Part shown: positions 49,443 through 57,226 of the stretch, in pieces
Numbering within the stretch: position 1 is the stretch's first letter
Layout: every line of letters starts with the position of its first letter
Source of the DNA: RHLJ01 sp965242845
GTDB taxonomy: Bacteria; Bacteroidota; Rhodothermia; Balneolales; Balneolaceae
NCBI GenBank assembly: GCA_965242845.1
Contig: CBDETC010000003.1
Location: 620,001-684,000 of the forward strand
Direction of reading: 5' to 3'
Length of the DNA stretch: 64,000 nt
The notes under the pieces: generated by a model
Seen by the model: the letters and a program-made list of their open reading frames with translations, nothing else
Told to the model about the DNA's origin: nothing
Databases searched by the model: none
Position numbers and translations under genes: made by a program

Positions 49443-50174
49443 ATGAAACGATTGATCCTGATTTATCTGATACTTGGTGTGAGCGCCCCCGTGTTCGCGC
49501 AGGATACCCTAAAGGTTGCGCCCGGGGGTGCTACTATTGATGGTTCATTTATTGAACCTTATACCAATAAATGGGAAGTATATGTTCAAACTCCTGATGG
49601 TCAGGAAAACCATATTCGTTACTGGACGGATTATGTACACATTATTGAGCAGGACGGAACGCCATTAATGCACCGCGTGCAGGATATTTATGGTGCCGAT
49701 CGGAGCCTGCAAAGCACCTGGATTAACGTGGTTGATCATCAAACTCTGGTTCCAAAAAAGTTCAATGTTCATAGCCTGGCTGGGGTTCTTGTGTTTACGG
49801 ATTTTTACGATGATCACATCATCACGAGTTCGAACCAAAATGAAGGGGGAGAGTTCAAAGCCGATACCTTGCAATCCAATCAGCCCTATTTTGATTGGAA
49901 TCTGTATGGCATGCTATTAATTGGATTACCTTTTGAGGAAGGCACTACCTACGAGTTGCCATATTGGAGTACGCAAAACAATACTCCCACCTCTGTATTT
50001 GCTAGTATAGGACAGGAAGAAGAAACAGAGACAATGTCCGGGAAAAAAATCATGACTCACCCTGTGTCTACCAGTGATGGATTTACTTTTTTCCTTTCTA
50101 AAAAAGCTCCCTATGTAATTAAGCTGGTGTGGGATTTGCCTAACGGAAATAAAATGATTTGGAGAAAAATTTAA
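49443..50174 (+). CDS. Hypothetical secreted protein
   Basis: 243 residues with a signal peptide (KRLILIYLILGVSAPVFAQ). The mature part is beta-rich and includes WEVYVQTPDGQENHIRYWTD, a middle block ending TLVPKKFNV, and a C-terminal APYVIKLVWDLPNGNKMIWR. The shape recalls DUF3108-type lipid- or sugar-binding proteins, but I do not recognise the family. It is divergent from the AraC gene. Confidence 0.7.
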   Translation: MKRLILIYLILGVSAPVFAQDTLKVAPGGATIDGSFIEPYTNKWEVYVQTPDGQENHIRYWTDYVHIIEQDGTPLMHRVQDIYGADRSLQSTWINVVDHQTLVPKKFNVHSLAGVLVFTDFYDDHIITSSNQNEGGEFKADTLQSNQPYFDWNLYGMLLIGLPFEEGTTYELPYWSTQNNTPTSVFASIGQEEETETMSGKKIMTHPVSTSDGFTFFLSKKAPYVIKLVWDLPNGNKMIWRKI

Positions 50175-50211
50175 ATAACAATGGGGTCATCTTTCTCTAA
50201 ATAGCCCTAAT

Positions 50212-50250
50212 AAGCCTGGCTCATTTAACAATGGGTTGGGCTTTTAATTT
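50212..50250 (+). terminator. Possible terminator after the 243-residue protein gene
   Basis: AAGCC and GGCTT at the ends of an interrupted stem (inner pairs GCTCAT/ATGGGT), followed by a T-rich stretch. The stem is imperfect. Confidence 0.45.
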
Positions 50251-50264
50251 TTTAAGCTACATAT

Positions 50265-50789
50265 ATGAAACGACTAGGATTACTTTTTTTCACAATCGCT
50301 CTTCTTGGAACTAGCACAATAGCCCAGCAATCTCTTTCTGAGTTATCCTCAGAGGAATACTATGATTTCTGGGTTGGAAAGTGGGATGTAAGTTGGGACG
50401 AAGGCGAAGGCAAAATTGGACGTGGCACTAATACCATCGAGAAAATCCTGGATGGAAAAGTGATCCAGGAGAATTTCAGGATTTTGGAAGGTCAAAGTGC
50501 AGGATTTAAGGGGATAAGTCATTCCGTATATCAACCTCAATTTGAACTATGGAAACAATCATGGGCCGATAATAATGGGGGATACTATGATTTCGTGGGT
50601 AAATTTGATGGAGATAAGAGGATGTTTCAGACAACAGTCTTTGAACTCGAGGATGGAAGGAAGCTTACCTATAGAATGATTTTTTACAATATAGAGGAAA
50701 ACTCTCTGACCTGGGATTGGGAAGTTTCTTATGATGCAGGTGAAAACTGGAATCTCATGTGGAGAATAAATTACGAACGAAAACAATGA
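50265..50789 (+). CDS. Hypothetical secreted protein (DUF1579-like)
   Basis: 174 residues with a signal peptide (LFFTIALLGTSTIAQ). The text EEYYDFWVGKWDVSWDEGEG near the start and the tryptophan-rich close TWDWEVSYDAGENWNLMWRI are typical of DUF1579-like, calycin-shaped secreted proteins. Function unknown. The next gene overlaps its stop by 4 bp, so they share one mRNA. Confidence 0.72.
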   Translation: MKRLGLLFFTIALLGTSTIAQQSLSELSSEEYYDFWVGKWDVSWDEGEGKIGRGTNTIEKILDGKVIQENFRILEGQSAGFKGISHSVYQPQFELWKQSWADNNGGYYDFVGKFDGDKRMFQTTVFELEDGRKLTYRMIFYNIEENSLTWDWEVSYDAGENWNLMWRINYERKQ

Positions 50790-51553
50790 AATTACCTCTC
50801 TTTTTAATTCCCTTCCTATTAATTACTGCTATTGGATGTACCCAAAAAAGTGATCCTCAAAAAGACTACGGCTTCGAGCTGGTTACTCCTGATTCTGTAA
50901 CCATTTATGGGGATACTTACATTTCTGATCCTGGTGCAGCTACCGTTGTGTTATTTCACCAGGGAGGTTCGAATTCAAGAGCTGAGTATGGACCTATTAT
51001 TCCCACTTTGAGAGATCAGGGATACAATGTAGTTACTGTAGATCAGCGTCGGGGAGGACAAACCTATGGAAGCTACAATCGCACAGTAGAAAAGCTGGAG
51101 ATCAATCCGTATTCCTATTGTGATGCCTATCCTGATTTAGAATCAACACTGGATTATGTGATTTCAAGTAATATGATTAGTGGAGACATCATTGTTTGGG
51201 GAAGCAGTTACAGTGGAACATTGGTTATCCAATTAGCTGCAAAAAACCAGGACAGACTTTCAGGAGTTTTAGCTTTTTCACCTGCTTCAGGTGGTCCAAT
51301 GGCTGACTGTAAACCCGATGAATACTTTGAAGATTTAGAAATCCCTCTACTCTTACTTCGTCCGGGAAGTGAAATGGAATTCGAAAGTGTACAGGCTCAA
51401 TTTGCTCTAGCTGAGGAAGCTGGACACGAGGGATATGTTAGTGAAAACGGAGTTCATGGGGCTTCGATGTTGGTAGAATCCCGTGTTGAGGGTTCTGTAG
51501 AAGCTCATTGGACAAAAGTGTTAGAATTCATCTCAGATTCAATCGGTCAATAG
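50786..51553 (+). CDS. Alpha/beta hydrolase lipoprotein
   Basis: About 255 residues from the ATG at 50786, which overlaps the previous stop as ATGA and gives a lipoprotein signal (MKLPLFLIPFLLITAIGC). The fold is shown by VVLFHQGGSNSRAEYGPIIP, VVTVDQRRGGQTYGSYN and the nucleophile elbow GDIIVWGSSYSGTLVIQLAA (GxSxS rather than the more usual GxSxG); a candidate histidine is in SENGVHGASMLV. Probably a secreted esterase or peptidase of unknown substrate. Confidence 0.8.
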   Translation: MKLPLFLIPFLLITAIGCTQKSDPQKDYGFELVTPDSVTIYGDTYISDPGAATVVLFHQGGSNSRAEYGPIIPTLRDQGYNVVTVDQRRGGQTYGSYNRTVEKLEINPYSYCDAYPDLESTLDYVISSNMISGDIIVWGSSYSGTLVIQLAAKNQDRLSGVLAFSPASGGPMADCKPDEYFEDLEIPLLLLRPGSEMEFESVQAQFALAEEAGHEGYVSENGVHGASMLVESRVEGSVEAHWTKVLEFISDSIGQ

Positions 51554-51562
51554 GAGGGAACA

Positions 51563-52306
51563 ATGACTCGAATTCATTTTATAAAAAAGCTAAGCTTGTT
51601 TTTTGCGATAGCTTTGATTCTAGGTTCTTATGGGGTACAAGCGCAAACTCTTTCAGGTAAAGAACTGCTGCAAAAGAGCAAAAGCTTTCATGATCCGGAT
51701 GGAAACTGGGGAAGCCAGGTGTTAAGAATTCATATCCAGGAGCCACGCCCTCAAACTCCTTTTCGGTTTTCAGAACTCACTCTCGATTTAAAAACAGGAG
51801 CATTCAATCTTGGAAGAGAATACGAAGTTGGATCCGTAGAGCGGATAATAACAGAATCTGGCGAAGCAAAAGTATTAGTAAACGGAAGCGAAGAATTCTC
51901 TGATGAAATAAAGGAGGAGCTTCGGCTGGATGCTTCCAGAAATACCGGATACCGTTCTTTTTATAGGTTAATGCAGGGGATACCAATGTCGCTGGACGAT
52001 TCTAAGGTGAAAGAAATTGGTGAGGTTCAGGAAGAGAAGATTGATGAAGAGGCTGTTTTTGCCATTTCTATTGAATTAAAAGAGCCCATGATTTCAAGTA
52101 ACTGGCTTCTGTATATAAGTAAAGAGGATTATTCGGTGGTTGCACTTCGTTTTCTACATCAAGACTCAGAGAGGGAAGATGAGATGATTGTGTTTGATGG
52201 CCTCTACGAATTTGAAAACATCAGGGTGCCCAGGTTCAGACACTGGTACGAAGCGGACTCCGGGGAGTATTCGGGGAGCGATATCATTGTTAAGGAGCTT
52301 AATTAA
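51563..52306 (+). CDS. DUF6503-like secreted protein
   Basis: 247 residues with a signal peptide (LSLFFAIALILGSYGVQAQ). The beginning of the mature part, LSGKELLQKSKSFHDPDGNW, and FRHWYEADSGEYSGSDIIVK at the end match the DUF6503 family of Bacteroidota, related in shape to lipoprotein-localisation (LolA-like) proteins. Ligand unknown. Nine bp after the hydrolase gene and 13 bp before the SRPBCC gene, so all are one transcription unit. Confidence 0.78.
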   Translation: MTRIHFIKKLSLFFAIALILGSYGVQAQTLSGKELLQKSKSFHDPDGNWGSQVLRIHIQEPRPQTPFRFSELTLDLKTGAFNLGREYEVGSVERIITESGEAKVLVNGSEEFSDEIKEELRLDASRNTGYRSFYRLMQGIPMSLDDSKVKEIGEVQEEKIDEEAVFAISIELKEPMISSNWLLYISKEDYSVVALRFLHQDSEREDEMIVFDGLYEFENIRVPRFRHWYEADSGEYSGSDIIVKELN

Positions 52307-52319
52307 AGGTTGAGGTCTC

Positions 52320-52736
52320 ATGGAAATAAATCATGTCATTCAGATACATGCTGATCGGGAAACAATATTAAAAGCACTTACTACTCTTGATGGAATAGAA
52401 GGCTGGTGGAGTAAACAATGCGAGATCTCAAACAAGGTAGGGGGAATAAACACATTACATTTCATTAAGCAAGGGCAACTAATTGCAATGAAATTCAAAG
52501 TAGATGTAATTGAGGATCACAAAGTAGTGTGGACTTGTTTCGAGAATGCAAACCCCGTTTGGATAAATACCACTCTTACCTGGAGCTTTGATCAAGATGA
52601 GTTGAGCTTTTCTCACTCTGGTTTTGATGAAAGCTGGTCAGGAGCACCTCCATTCATAGCAACCAAAGAAGGCTGGGTTCACTTCATGAGTAGTCTTAAA
52701 GAGTATTGTGAGACAGGAATCGGACAGCCCTGGTAG
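52320..52736 (+). CDS. SRPBCC (START/AHSA1-like) domain protein
   Basis: 138 residues without signal peptide. The pattern INHVIQIHADRETILKALTT, GIEGWWSKQCEISNKVGG, KVVWTCFENANPVWINTTLT and ATKEGWVHFMSSLKEYCETG is typical of SRPBCC helix-grip proteins of the AHSA1 type, which bind hydrophobic ligands. It is the last gene of the run starting at 50265. The convergent glyS gene begins 8 bp after its stop. Confidence 0.85.
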   Translation: MEINHVIQIHADRETILKALTTLDGIEGWWSKQCEISNKVGGINTLHFIKQGQLIAMKFKVDVIEDHKVVWTCFENANPVWINTTLTWSFDQDELSFSHSGFDESWSGAPPFIATKEGWVHFMSSLKEYCETGIGQPW

Positions 52737-52744
52737 TCTAAAAC

Positions 52745-54193
52745 TTAACTTGCTGTCCAGCCTTTAATCCCATCTTTAATAGCATCGGCCACTTTTTCAA
52801 CAGAAATACGTTCCTGGCTCATATCGTCCCTATAGCGAATAGTAACGGTATTATCTTCCAGACCGTCAAAGTCCACCGTAATACAGAAGGGTGTTCCTGC
52901 TTCATCTAAACGGCGGTATCGCTTCCCAATCGAACCTGCTTCGTCATACTGTACCGAGAAATCTTCTCTAAGATCAGCATCTATTTTATGTGCGAGCTCC
53001 TGCAATTCCGGCTTTTTGATAAGTGGGAATACCCCAACCTGAACCGGAGCTAATTCCGGATGCATTTTTAGTACGGTTCTTTTATCTCCGTCTACTTCTT
53101 CTTCGCGGTACGCATCGCAAAGAACCATTAACGTACATCGATCTAATCCAATAGAAGTCTCAATTACATAAGGTACATACCGTTTATTCTGCTTCTGGTC
53201 GAAGTAATCGAGCTTTTTCCCTGAATATTGCTGGTGCTGAGTTAAATCAAAATCAGAACGATTATGAATACCCTCTACTTCCTGCCAACCAATAGGAAAT
53301 TGATACTGAACATCAACAGCAGCGAGCGCATAGTGCGCCAGCTTATCAGCTGGATGATCAGCAAAACGTAAATTTTCTTCGCGAATGCCAATACTCTTAT
53401 GCCAGCTGATTCTCTTTTCTTTCCACGCATCATAAGCAGTGGCATCAGAACCCGGTTCCACAAAGTATTGCATTTCCATTTGTTCAAACTCACGCATGCG
53501 AAATACAAATTGTCGGGCAACTACTTCATTTCGGAAGGCTTTTCCAGTTTGAGCAATCCCAAAAGGAACCTGCACCCGGGTAGAATCCAGCACATTCTTA
53601 TAATTCACAAAAATACCCTGAGCCGTTTCTGGACGCAGATAAACAGCATCATCTTCATTAGCCGTTGCTCCAAAAGCAGTTTTAAACATCAGGTTGAACT
53701 GGCGTACTTCGGTCCAATCGAAAGCTCCAGAATCCGGCGCTTTAATTTCATTGTCGATGATGATATCGTACAGGTCTTCGGTAAGACTTTTTCTGGTTCC
53801 GGAAGTATCTAATAGCTCCTGAAGTTCAGCAGCTTTTTCGGTTTTCCCATCCTTTTCAAGCTTAAGAATGTACTGCTCGATTATCATATCAGCCCGATAC
53901 CGTTTCTTAGACTGCTTGTCATCAATCATCGGGTCATTAAATCCCGCAACGTGCCCACTGGCCTCCCATACTTTAGGATGCATAAAGATTGCAGCATCCA
54001 CGCCAACAATATTATCATGGCGCTGGGTCATTTCTTTCCACCATGCATTGCGGATATTTCTCTTGAGTTCCACACCTAAGGGGCCGTAATCATATACCGC
54101 ACTAAGTCCACCATAAATTTCGGAGGATTGAAAGATGAAACCTCTGGCTTTGGCCAGGGAAACGATTTTATCAAGACTGTCTAAATTCGACAT
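52745..54193 (-). CDS. glyS: Glycine--tRNA ligase (single-chain alpha2 type)
   Basis: 482-residue class II enzyme of the archaeal/eukaryotic-like alpha2 type, distinct from the E. coli two-chain form. Motifs: KARGFIFQSSEIYGGLSAVY and YGPLGVELKRNIRNAWW in the N-terminal part, motif 1/2 region VYLRPETAQGIFVNYKNVLD, GIAQTGKAFRNEVVARQFVF and REFEQMEMQYFVEPG, then motif 3 VIETSIGLDRCTLMVLCDAY, and the C-terminal anticodon-binding domain starting LAPVQVGVFPLIKKPELQ. Stands alone, convergent with the SRPBCC gene. Confidence 0.97.
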   Translation of the reverse strand: MSNLDSLDKIVSLAKARGFIFQSSEIYGGLSAVYDYGPLGVELKRNIRNAWWKEMTQRHDNIVGVDAAIFMHPKVWEASGHVAGFNDPMIDDKQSKKRYRADMIIEQYILKLEKDGKTEKAAELQELLDTSGTRKSLTEDLYDIIIDNEIKAPDSGAFDWTEVRQFNLMFKTAFGATANEDDAVYLRPETAQGIFVNYKNVLDSTRVQVPFGIAQTGKAFRNEVVARQFVFRMREFEQMEMQYFVEPGSDATAYDAWKEKRISWHKSIGIREENLRFADHPADKLAHYALAAVDVQYQFPIGWQEVEGIHNRSDFDLTQHQQYSGKKLDYFDQKQNKRYVPYVIETSIGLDRCTLMVLCDAYREEEVDGDKRTVLKMHPELAPVQVGVFPLIKKPELQELAHKIDADLREDFSVQYDEAGSIGKRYRRLDEAGTPFCITVDFDGLEDNTVTIRYRDDMSQERISVEKVADAIKDGIKGWTAS

Positions 54194-54309
54194 GAATGAA
54201 TTTCTTGAGAGTTAAAAAATGAGCCGAGAAGATACGCATTTCAAATACTGATTTGTAAGAATTGATGAAAGGAATAGATTTTTACTAAGACATTAATTAA
54301 GAATAAGGA

Positions 54310-54340
54310 ATTAGGAATACGTACCTTCAATATTCCTAAT
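54310..54340. repeat. AT-rich intergenic palindrome
   Basis: ATTAGGAATA (54310-54319) and TATTCCTAAT (54331-54340) form a perfect 10-bp stem with an 11-base loop, 23 bases upstream of asd. A weaker relative (AATTGATAATTCTTAATTG) occurs at 60791-60809. Confidence 0.5.
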
Positions 54341-54362
54341 TAATCTATTACTCATTTTACTC

Positions 54363-55412
54363 ATGAACGTTGGAATACTGGGCGCAACGGGCGCTGTAGG
54401 TCAAAAATTTATTCGCTTATTACAGGGACATCCCTGGTTTACGATAACCGCTCTTGGAGCATCAGAACGTTCAGCAGGTAAGAAGTATAAAGAAGCGGCA
54501 AACTGGATTGAAGATGTACCTCTTCCCGAGTATATAGCATCGAAAACAGTTTCCACCTGTGATCCTTCCTTTTTTGATGGGGTAGACTTTGTCTTTTCTG
54601 GCTTAGACTCAAGCGTAGCTTTTGAAGTAGAAGGGGCATTTGCAAGAGCAGGTATTCCGGTTATTTCAAATGCAAAGAATTACCGAATGGATCCTAATGT
54701 GCCACTATTGGTACCAGAGGTGAATCCTGATCACATCGAGCTCATCAAAACACAAAACTTTACCGAGGATGGCTCAGGATGGATTGTTACTAACCCTAAT
54801 TGTGTAGCAGTTCCATTATCTATAGCTCTGAAGCCTATCTATGATGCTTTTGGTATCGACTCGATGATCGTTACAACCATGCAGGCTATCTCTGGTGCGG
54901 GATATCCAGGCGTAGCCAGTTTAGATATTCTCGGAAATGTGGTCCCGTTTATTCCAGGAGAAGAACCAAAAATAGCTCCGGAGACTCAAAAATTGCTTGG
55001 GGAATATGGCAATGGTTCTATCAATGAACCATCATTTGCTGTACAGGCTACCTGTACTCGAGTACCCACTCTGAACGGGCATATGGCAGCCGTTACCTTG
55101 AAGCTTTCCAATCCACCTGCTTCTATTGATGAGGTAAGAGACGCGGTATTAAATTTTAAAAATCCTATTTCAGAACTCGGATTTCCTTCTGCCCCCGAGG
55201 AAGTGATTAAGCTTCATGATGAAGTGAAATACCCTCAACCTCGTTTACATGCTGATCAGGAAGGGGGAATGCAATTACATATGGGGCGTTTAAGAGAAGC
55301 GGAAGTTTTTGATATCAGCTTTGTATGTATGGCGCATAACACTATTCGAGGTGCAGCAGGGGGAGCAATTCTCAATGCTGAGTTATTAGTGAAGAAGGGG
55401 TTTTTGAAATAG
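54363..55412 (+). CDS. asd: Aspartate-semialdehyde dehydrogenase, archaeal/fungal type
   Basis: 349 residues. It reduces aspartyl phosphate to aspartate semialdehyde with NADPH, for lysine, methionine and threonine synthesis. Motifs: MNVGILGATGAVGQKFIRLL, GLDSSVAFEVEGAFARAGIP, VISNAKNYRMDPNVPLLVPE with the catalytic cysteine in NPNCVAVPLSIALKPI, AISGAGYPGVASLDILGNVV and the C-terminal GAAGGAILNAELL. Length and spacing match the group found in archaea, fungi and some bacteria (TIGR00978-like), rather than the common bacterial enzyme of about 330 residues. Probably monocistronic. Confidence 0.95.
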   Translation: MNVGILGATGAVGQKFIRLLQGHPWFTITALGASERSAGKKYKEAANWIEDVPLPEYIASKTVSTCDPSFFDGVDFVFSGLDSSVAFEVEGAFARAGIPVISNAKNYRMDPNVPLLVPEVNPDHIELIKTQNFTEDGSGWIVTNPNCVAVPLSIALKPIYDAFGIDSMIVTTMQAISGAGYPGVASLDILGNVVPFIPGEEPKIAPETQKLLGEYGNGSINEPSFAVQATCTRVPTLNGHMAAVTLKLSNPPASIDEVRDAVLNFKNPISELGFPSAPEEVIKLHDEVKYPQPRLHADQEGGMQLHMGRLREAEVFDISFVCMAHNTIRGAAGGAILNAELLVKKGFLK

Positions 55413-55536
55413 CACCCTGTCTTCGTACCTGGAAAGCGTCCTTTCATGTCAAAAAATGATACGTTTGTTTAAAAATCTGGATTAACAGATTTCAGTTGTA
55501 CAAATTGTTAGAGCCTTAACAATCAATACAACTACT

Positions 55537-56082
55537 ATGTCCAGATCACTTTTTTCAGGAAGAACCTATAAGATTTTAGCCCTCAGTATATTTGCCCTTT
55601 CAATGATAGGGCTTAGTTCCTGTACACAACAACATGAGAGTGGTTGGGAATTGGTCTATAAAAATGATGCAGATGGAAATGCTCTTTATGGATCAAAAGA
55701 AGAGTTAATTAATGCGGTAAGAGCAGGAAATCCGATTAGGATTGGTTTTGGTTTTAGGAGTAGAAGAGATTCATCGCGGACTATTGAGCATGTTTCTGAT
55801 GCCGAATTTCTTACAATCCTTGATGGCGAGCATGTATTTGCCCAGGTGCCTCAGATAATTGGGCAACGACCAACTAATGATGAGGGTGATTTGAAAATCT
55901 TTTTTAGGGAGAATAATAAGTGGACAAAAATAGCAGGCACTAATGGGTTTTCAACGGGCTTAATGGTCGATTTTATCAATGACAGCCTTGTTAACCACGG
56001 AGCAGATAACAGAGCAGGCACTTCCTGGTATGTTCAGAACTTAAAAGGAGAAATTAGAGAAGCAGAGGCACTCTGGAGGTAG
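55537..56082 (+). CDS. Hypothetical lipoprotein
   Basis: 181 residues. The signal peptide ends in a lipobox, SMIGLSSC. The mature part includes HESGWELVYKNDADGNALYG, GIGFRSRRDSS-like text (IRIGFGFRSRRDSSRTIEHV), LTILDGEHVFAQVPQIIGQR and GTSWYVQNLKGEIREAEALW. The domain resembles no family that I know. A dispersed repeat follows its stop. Confidence 0.7.
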   Translation: MSRSLFSGRTYKILALSIFALSMIGLSSCTQQHESGWELVYKNDADGNALYGSKEELINAVRAGNPIRIGFGFRSRRDSSRTIEHVSDAEFLTILDGEHVFAQVPQIIGQRPTNDEGDLKIFFRENNKWTKIAGTNGFSTGLMVDFINDSLVNHGADNRAGTSWYVQNLKGEIREAEALWR

Positions 56083-56090
56083 TATTCATT

Positions 56091-56207
56091 GTCATCCTGA
56101 GCATACTTGCGAAGGATCAGCAATTCTTTGTCTTGCAAGGAAGTGATGACTCTTCTGCAGAAGTCCTCCTTCCGTAGATACCTGCGGAGGACAGGCCTCA
56201 GAATGAC
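56091..56207. repeat. Dispersed intergenic repeat, family TCATCCTGAG
   Basis: Left end GTCATCCTGAG (56091-56101) and right end CTCAGAATGAC (56197-56207) are reverse complements in 10 of 11 positions; inner text such as TTGCGAAGGATCAG and CTGCGGAGGACAGG is loosely mirrored. It lies between two convergent genes, where it may help end both. Confidence 0.7.
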
Positions 56208-56208
56208 T

Positions 56209-56589
56209 TCATAACTCCTTCAACTTCCTTTCCGAAAGAGCTATCCTCAGTTTTTGTGCAAAATCATGGGCGTAGTTGCGGTCACTACGGGAAATCTTGA
56301 GCGTGATTCTACCCTGAGAACTTCCCGGAAGAGGGTCAAGAAATACCAGTTTTGTTGTTTCGATAGAAAGTCTACCTGAGAACAAACCCTTTTTGAAGTC
56401 TATATTCTTCAGGTACTCTACGTTGATGGAAAACTTATTTAATGTGCTGAGTACGTTCCCGGCAGGATCATACACCTTAAACTCAAATAAAAGCTCTTCT
56501 CCCTCAATACTCAGCACTCCTTTCACATGTTTATAAGGGGCTTGATGATCATTTTGTTGGAGTAGGTTGTATTCGTAAGCAACGCTCAT
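56209..56589 (-). CDS. PH-like small protein, paralogue A
   Basis: 126 residues, no signal peptide. Predicted beta strands (KHVKGVLSIEGEELLFEFKV, NIDFKKGLFSGRLSIETTKL, VFLDPLPGSSQGRITLKISR) followed by one C-terminal helix (YAHDFAQKLRIALSERKLKE) suggest a pleckstrin-homology-like fold. It is clearly a paralogue of the next gene: both share FKKG(L/V)FS, a D-x-PG turn and the C-terminal SERKLxEL. Its start overlaps the neighbour's stop by 4 bp (ATGA type). Function unknown; cytoplasmic ligand- or membrane-binding is inference. Confidence 0.72.
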   Translation of the reverse strand: MSVAYEYNLLQQNDHQAPYKHVKGVLSIEGEELLFEFKVYDPAGNVLSTLNKFSINVEYLKNIDFKKGLFSGRLSIETTKLVFLDPLPGSSQGRITLKISRSDRNYAHDFAQKLRIALSERKLKEL

Positions 56590-56972
56590 TCATTATCTCC
56601 GGATAATTCTCTCAGCTTTCGCTCTGAAAGTTCCAGGTTTACATTAGAAGAAAAAGAAGCGGCTATTTCTCTGTGCTTTCTTTTGACTTTAAGAACTCTT
56701 TCGGTGAGGTGATTACCTGGAAAATCCTGGAAGGTGACAGCACGCTTTGCATGGATAATTAGTTTGTTTGAGAATACCCCTTTTTTGAACTCAACCATTG
56801 CGATCTCCGAAAGATCAATTGTCAGTTCACGAACGTCCGACTTATAAGTCTCTAAAATGGCGTCCATTTTTTGAAATTCTATATAGAATTTCCCCTTCTC
56901 CATGCGCAGGATTCCGTCTAATTTCATAAATCCGCCGTTAAGATCGTCCATGTAAAAAGGTAAGCTACGCAT
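56586..56972 (-). CDS. PH-like small protein, paralogue B
   Basis: 128 residues. Same layout as its downstream paralogue: MKLDGILRMEKGKFYIEFQK, AMVEFKKGVFSNKLIIHAKR, TFQDFPGNHLTERVLKVKRK and the helix AASFSSNVNLELSERKLREL. A second Met (residue 16) is a possible start. The two genes are probably one transcript; no other gene is attached. Confidence 0.72.
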   Translation of the reverse strand: MRSLPFYMDDLNGGFMKLDGILRMEKGKFYIEFQKMDAILETYKSDVRELTIDLSEIAMVEFKKGVFSNKLIIHAKRAVTFQDFPGNHLTERVLKVKRKHREIAASFSSNVNLELSERKLRELSGDNE

Positions 56973-57226
56973 GCTAAGTCTATTAAATATTAGATTTGGT
57001 TTTTCAAATTTGAATCAGAAAAAAAGTACAAAAAATCTGTAAGGACTTCCTGTTTAATCGGTCTCACTTTACAAGCATAGAGACGACAATCATTGCCTTT
57101 GAGAGTAAAATCTCAATGTCCTTCCAGGGGTAAGAGGTGGATAACCTTTTACCCTATTTTTTTGGGCAAAAGTTTATTATGCTTTCCTGTCAGGTAGAAA
57201 ATGTGAGTCTTCACAATTTCTAAACT

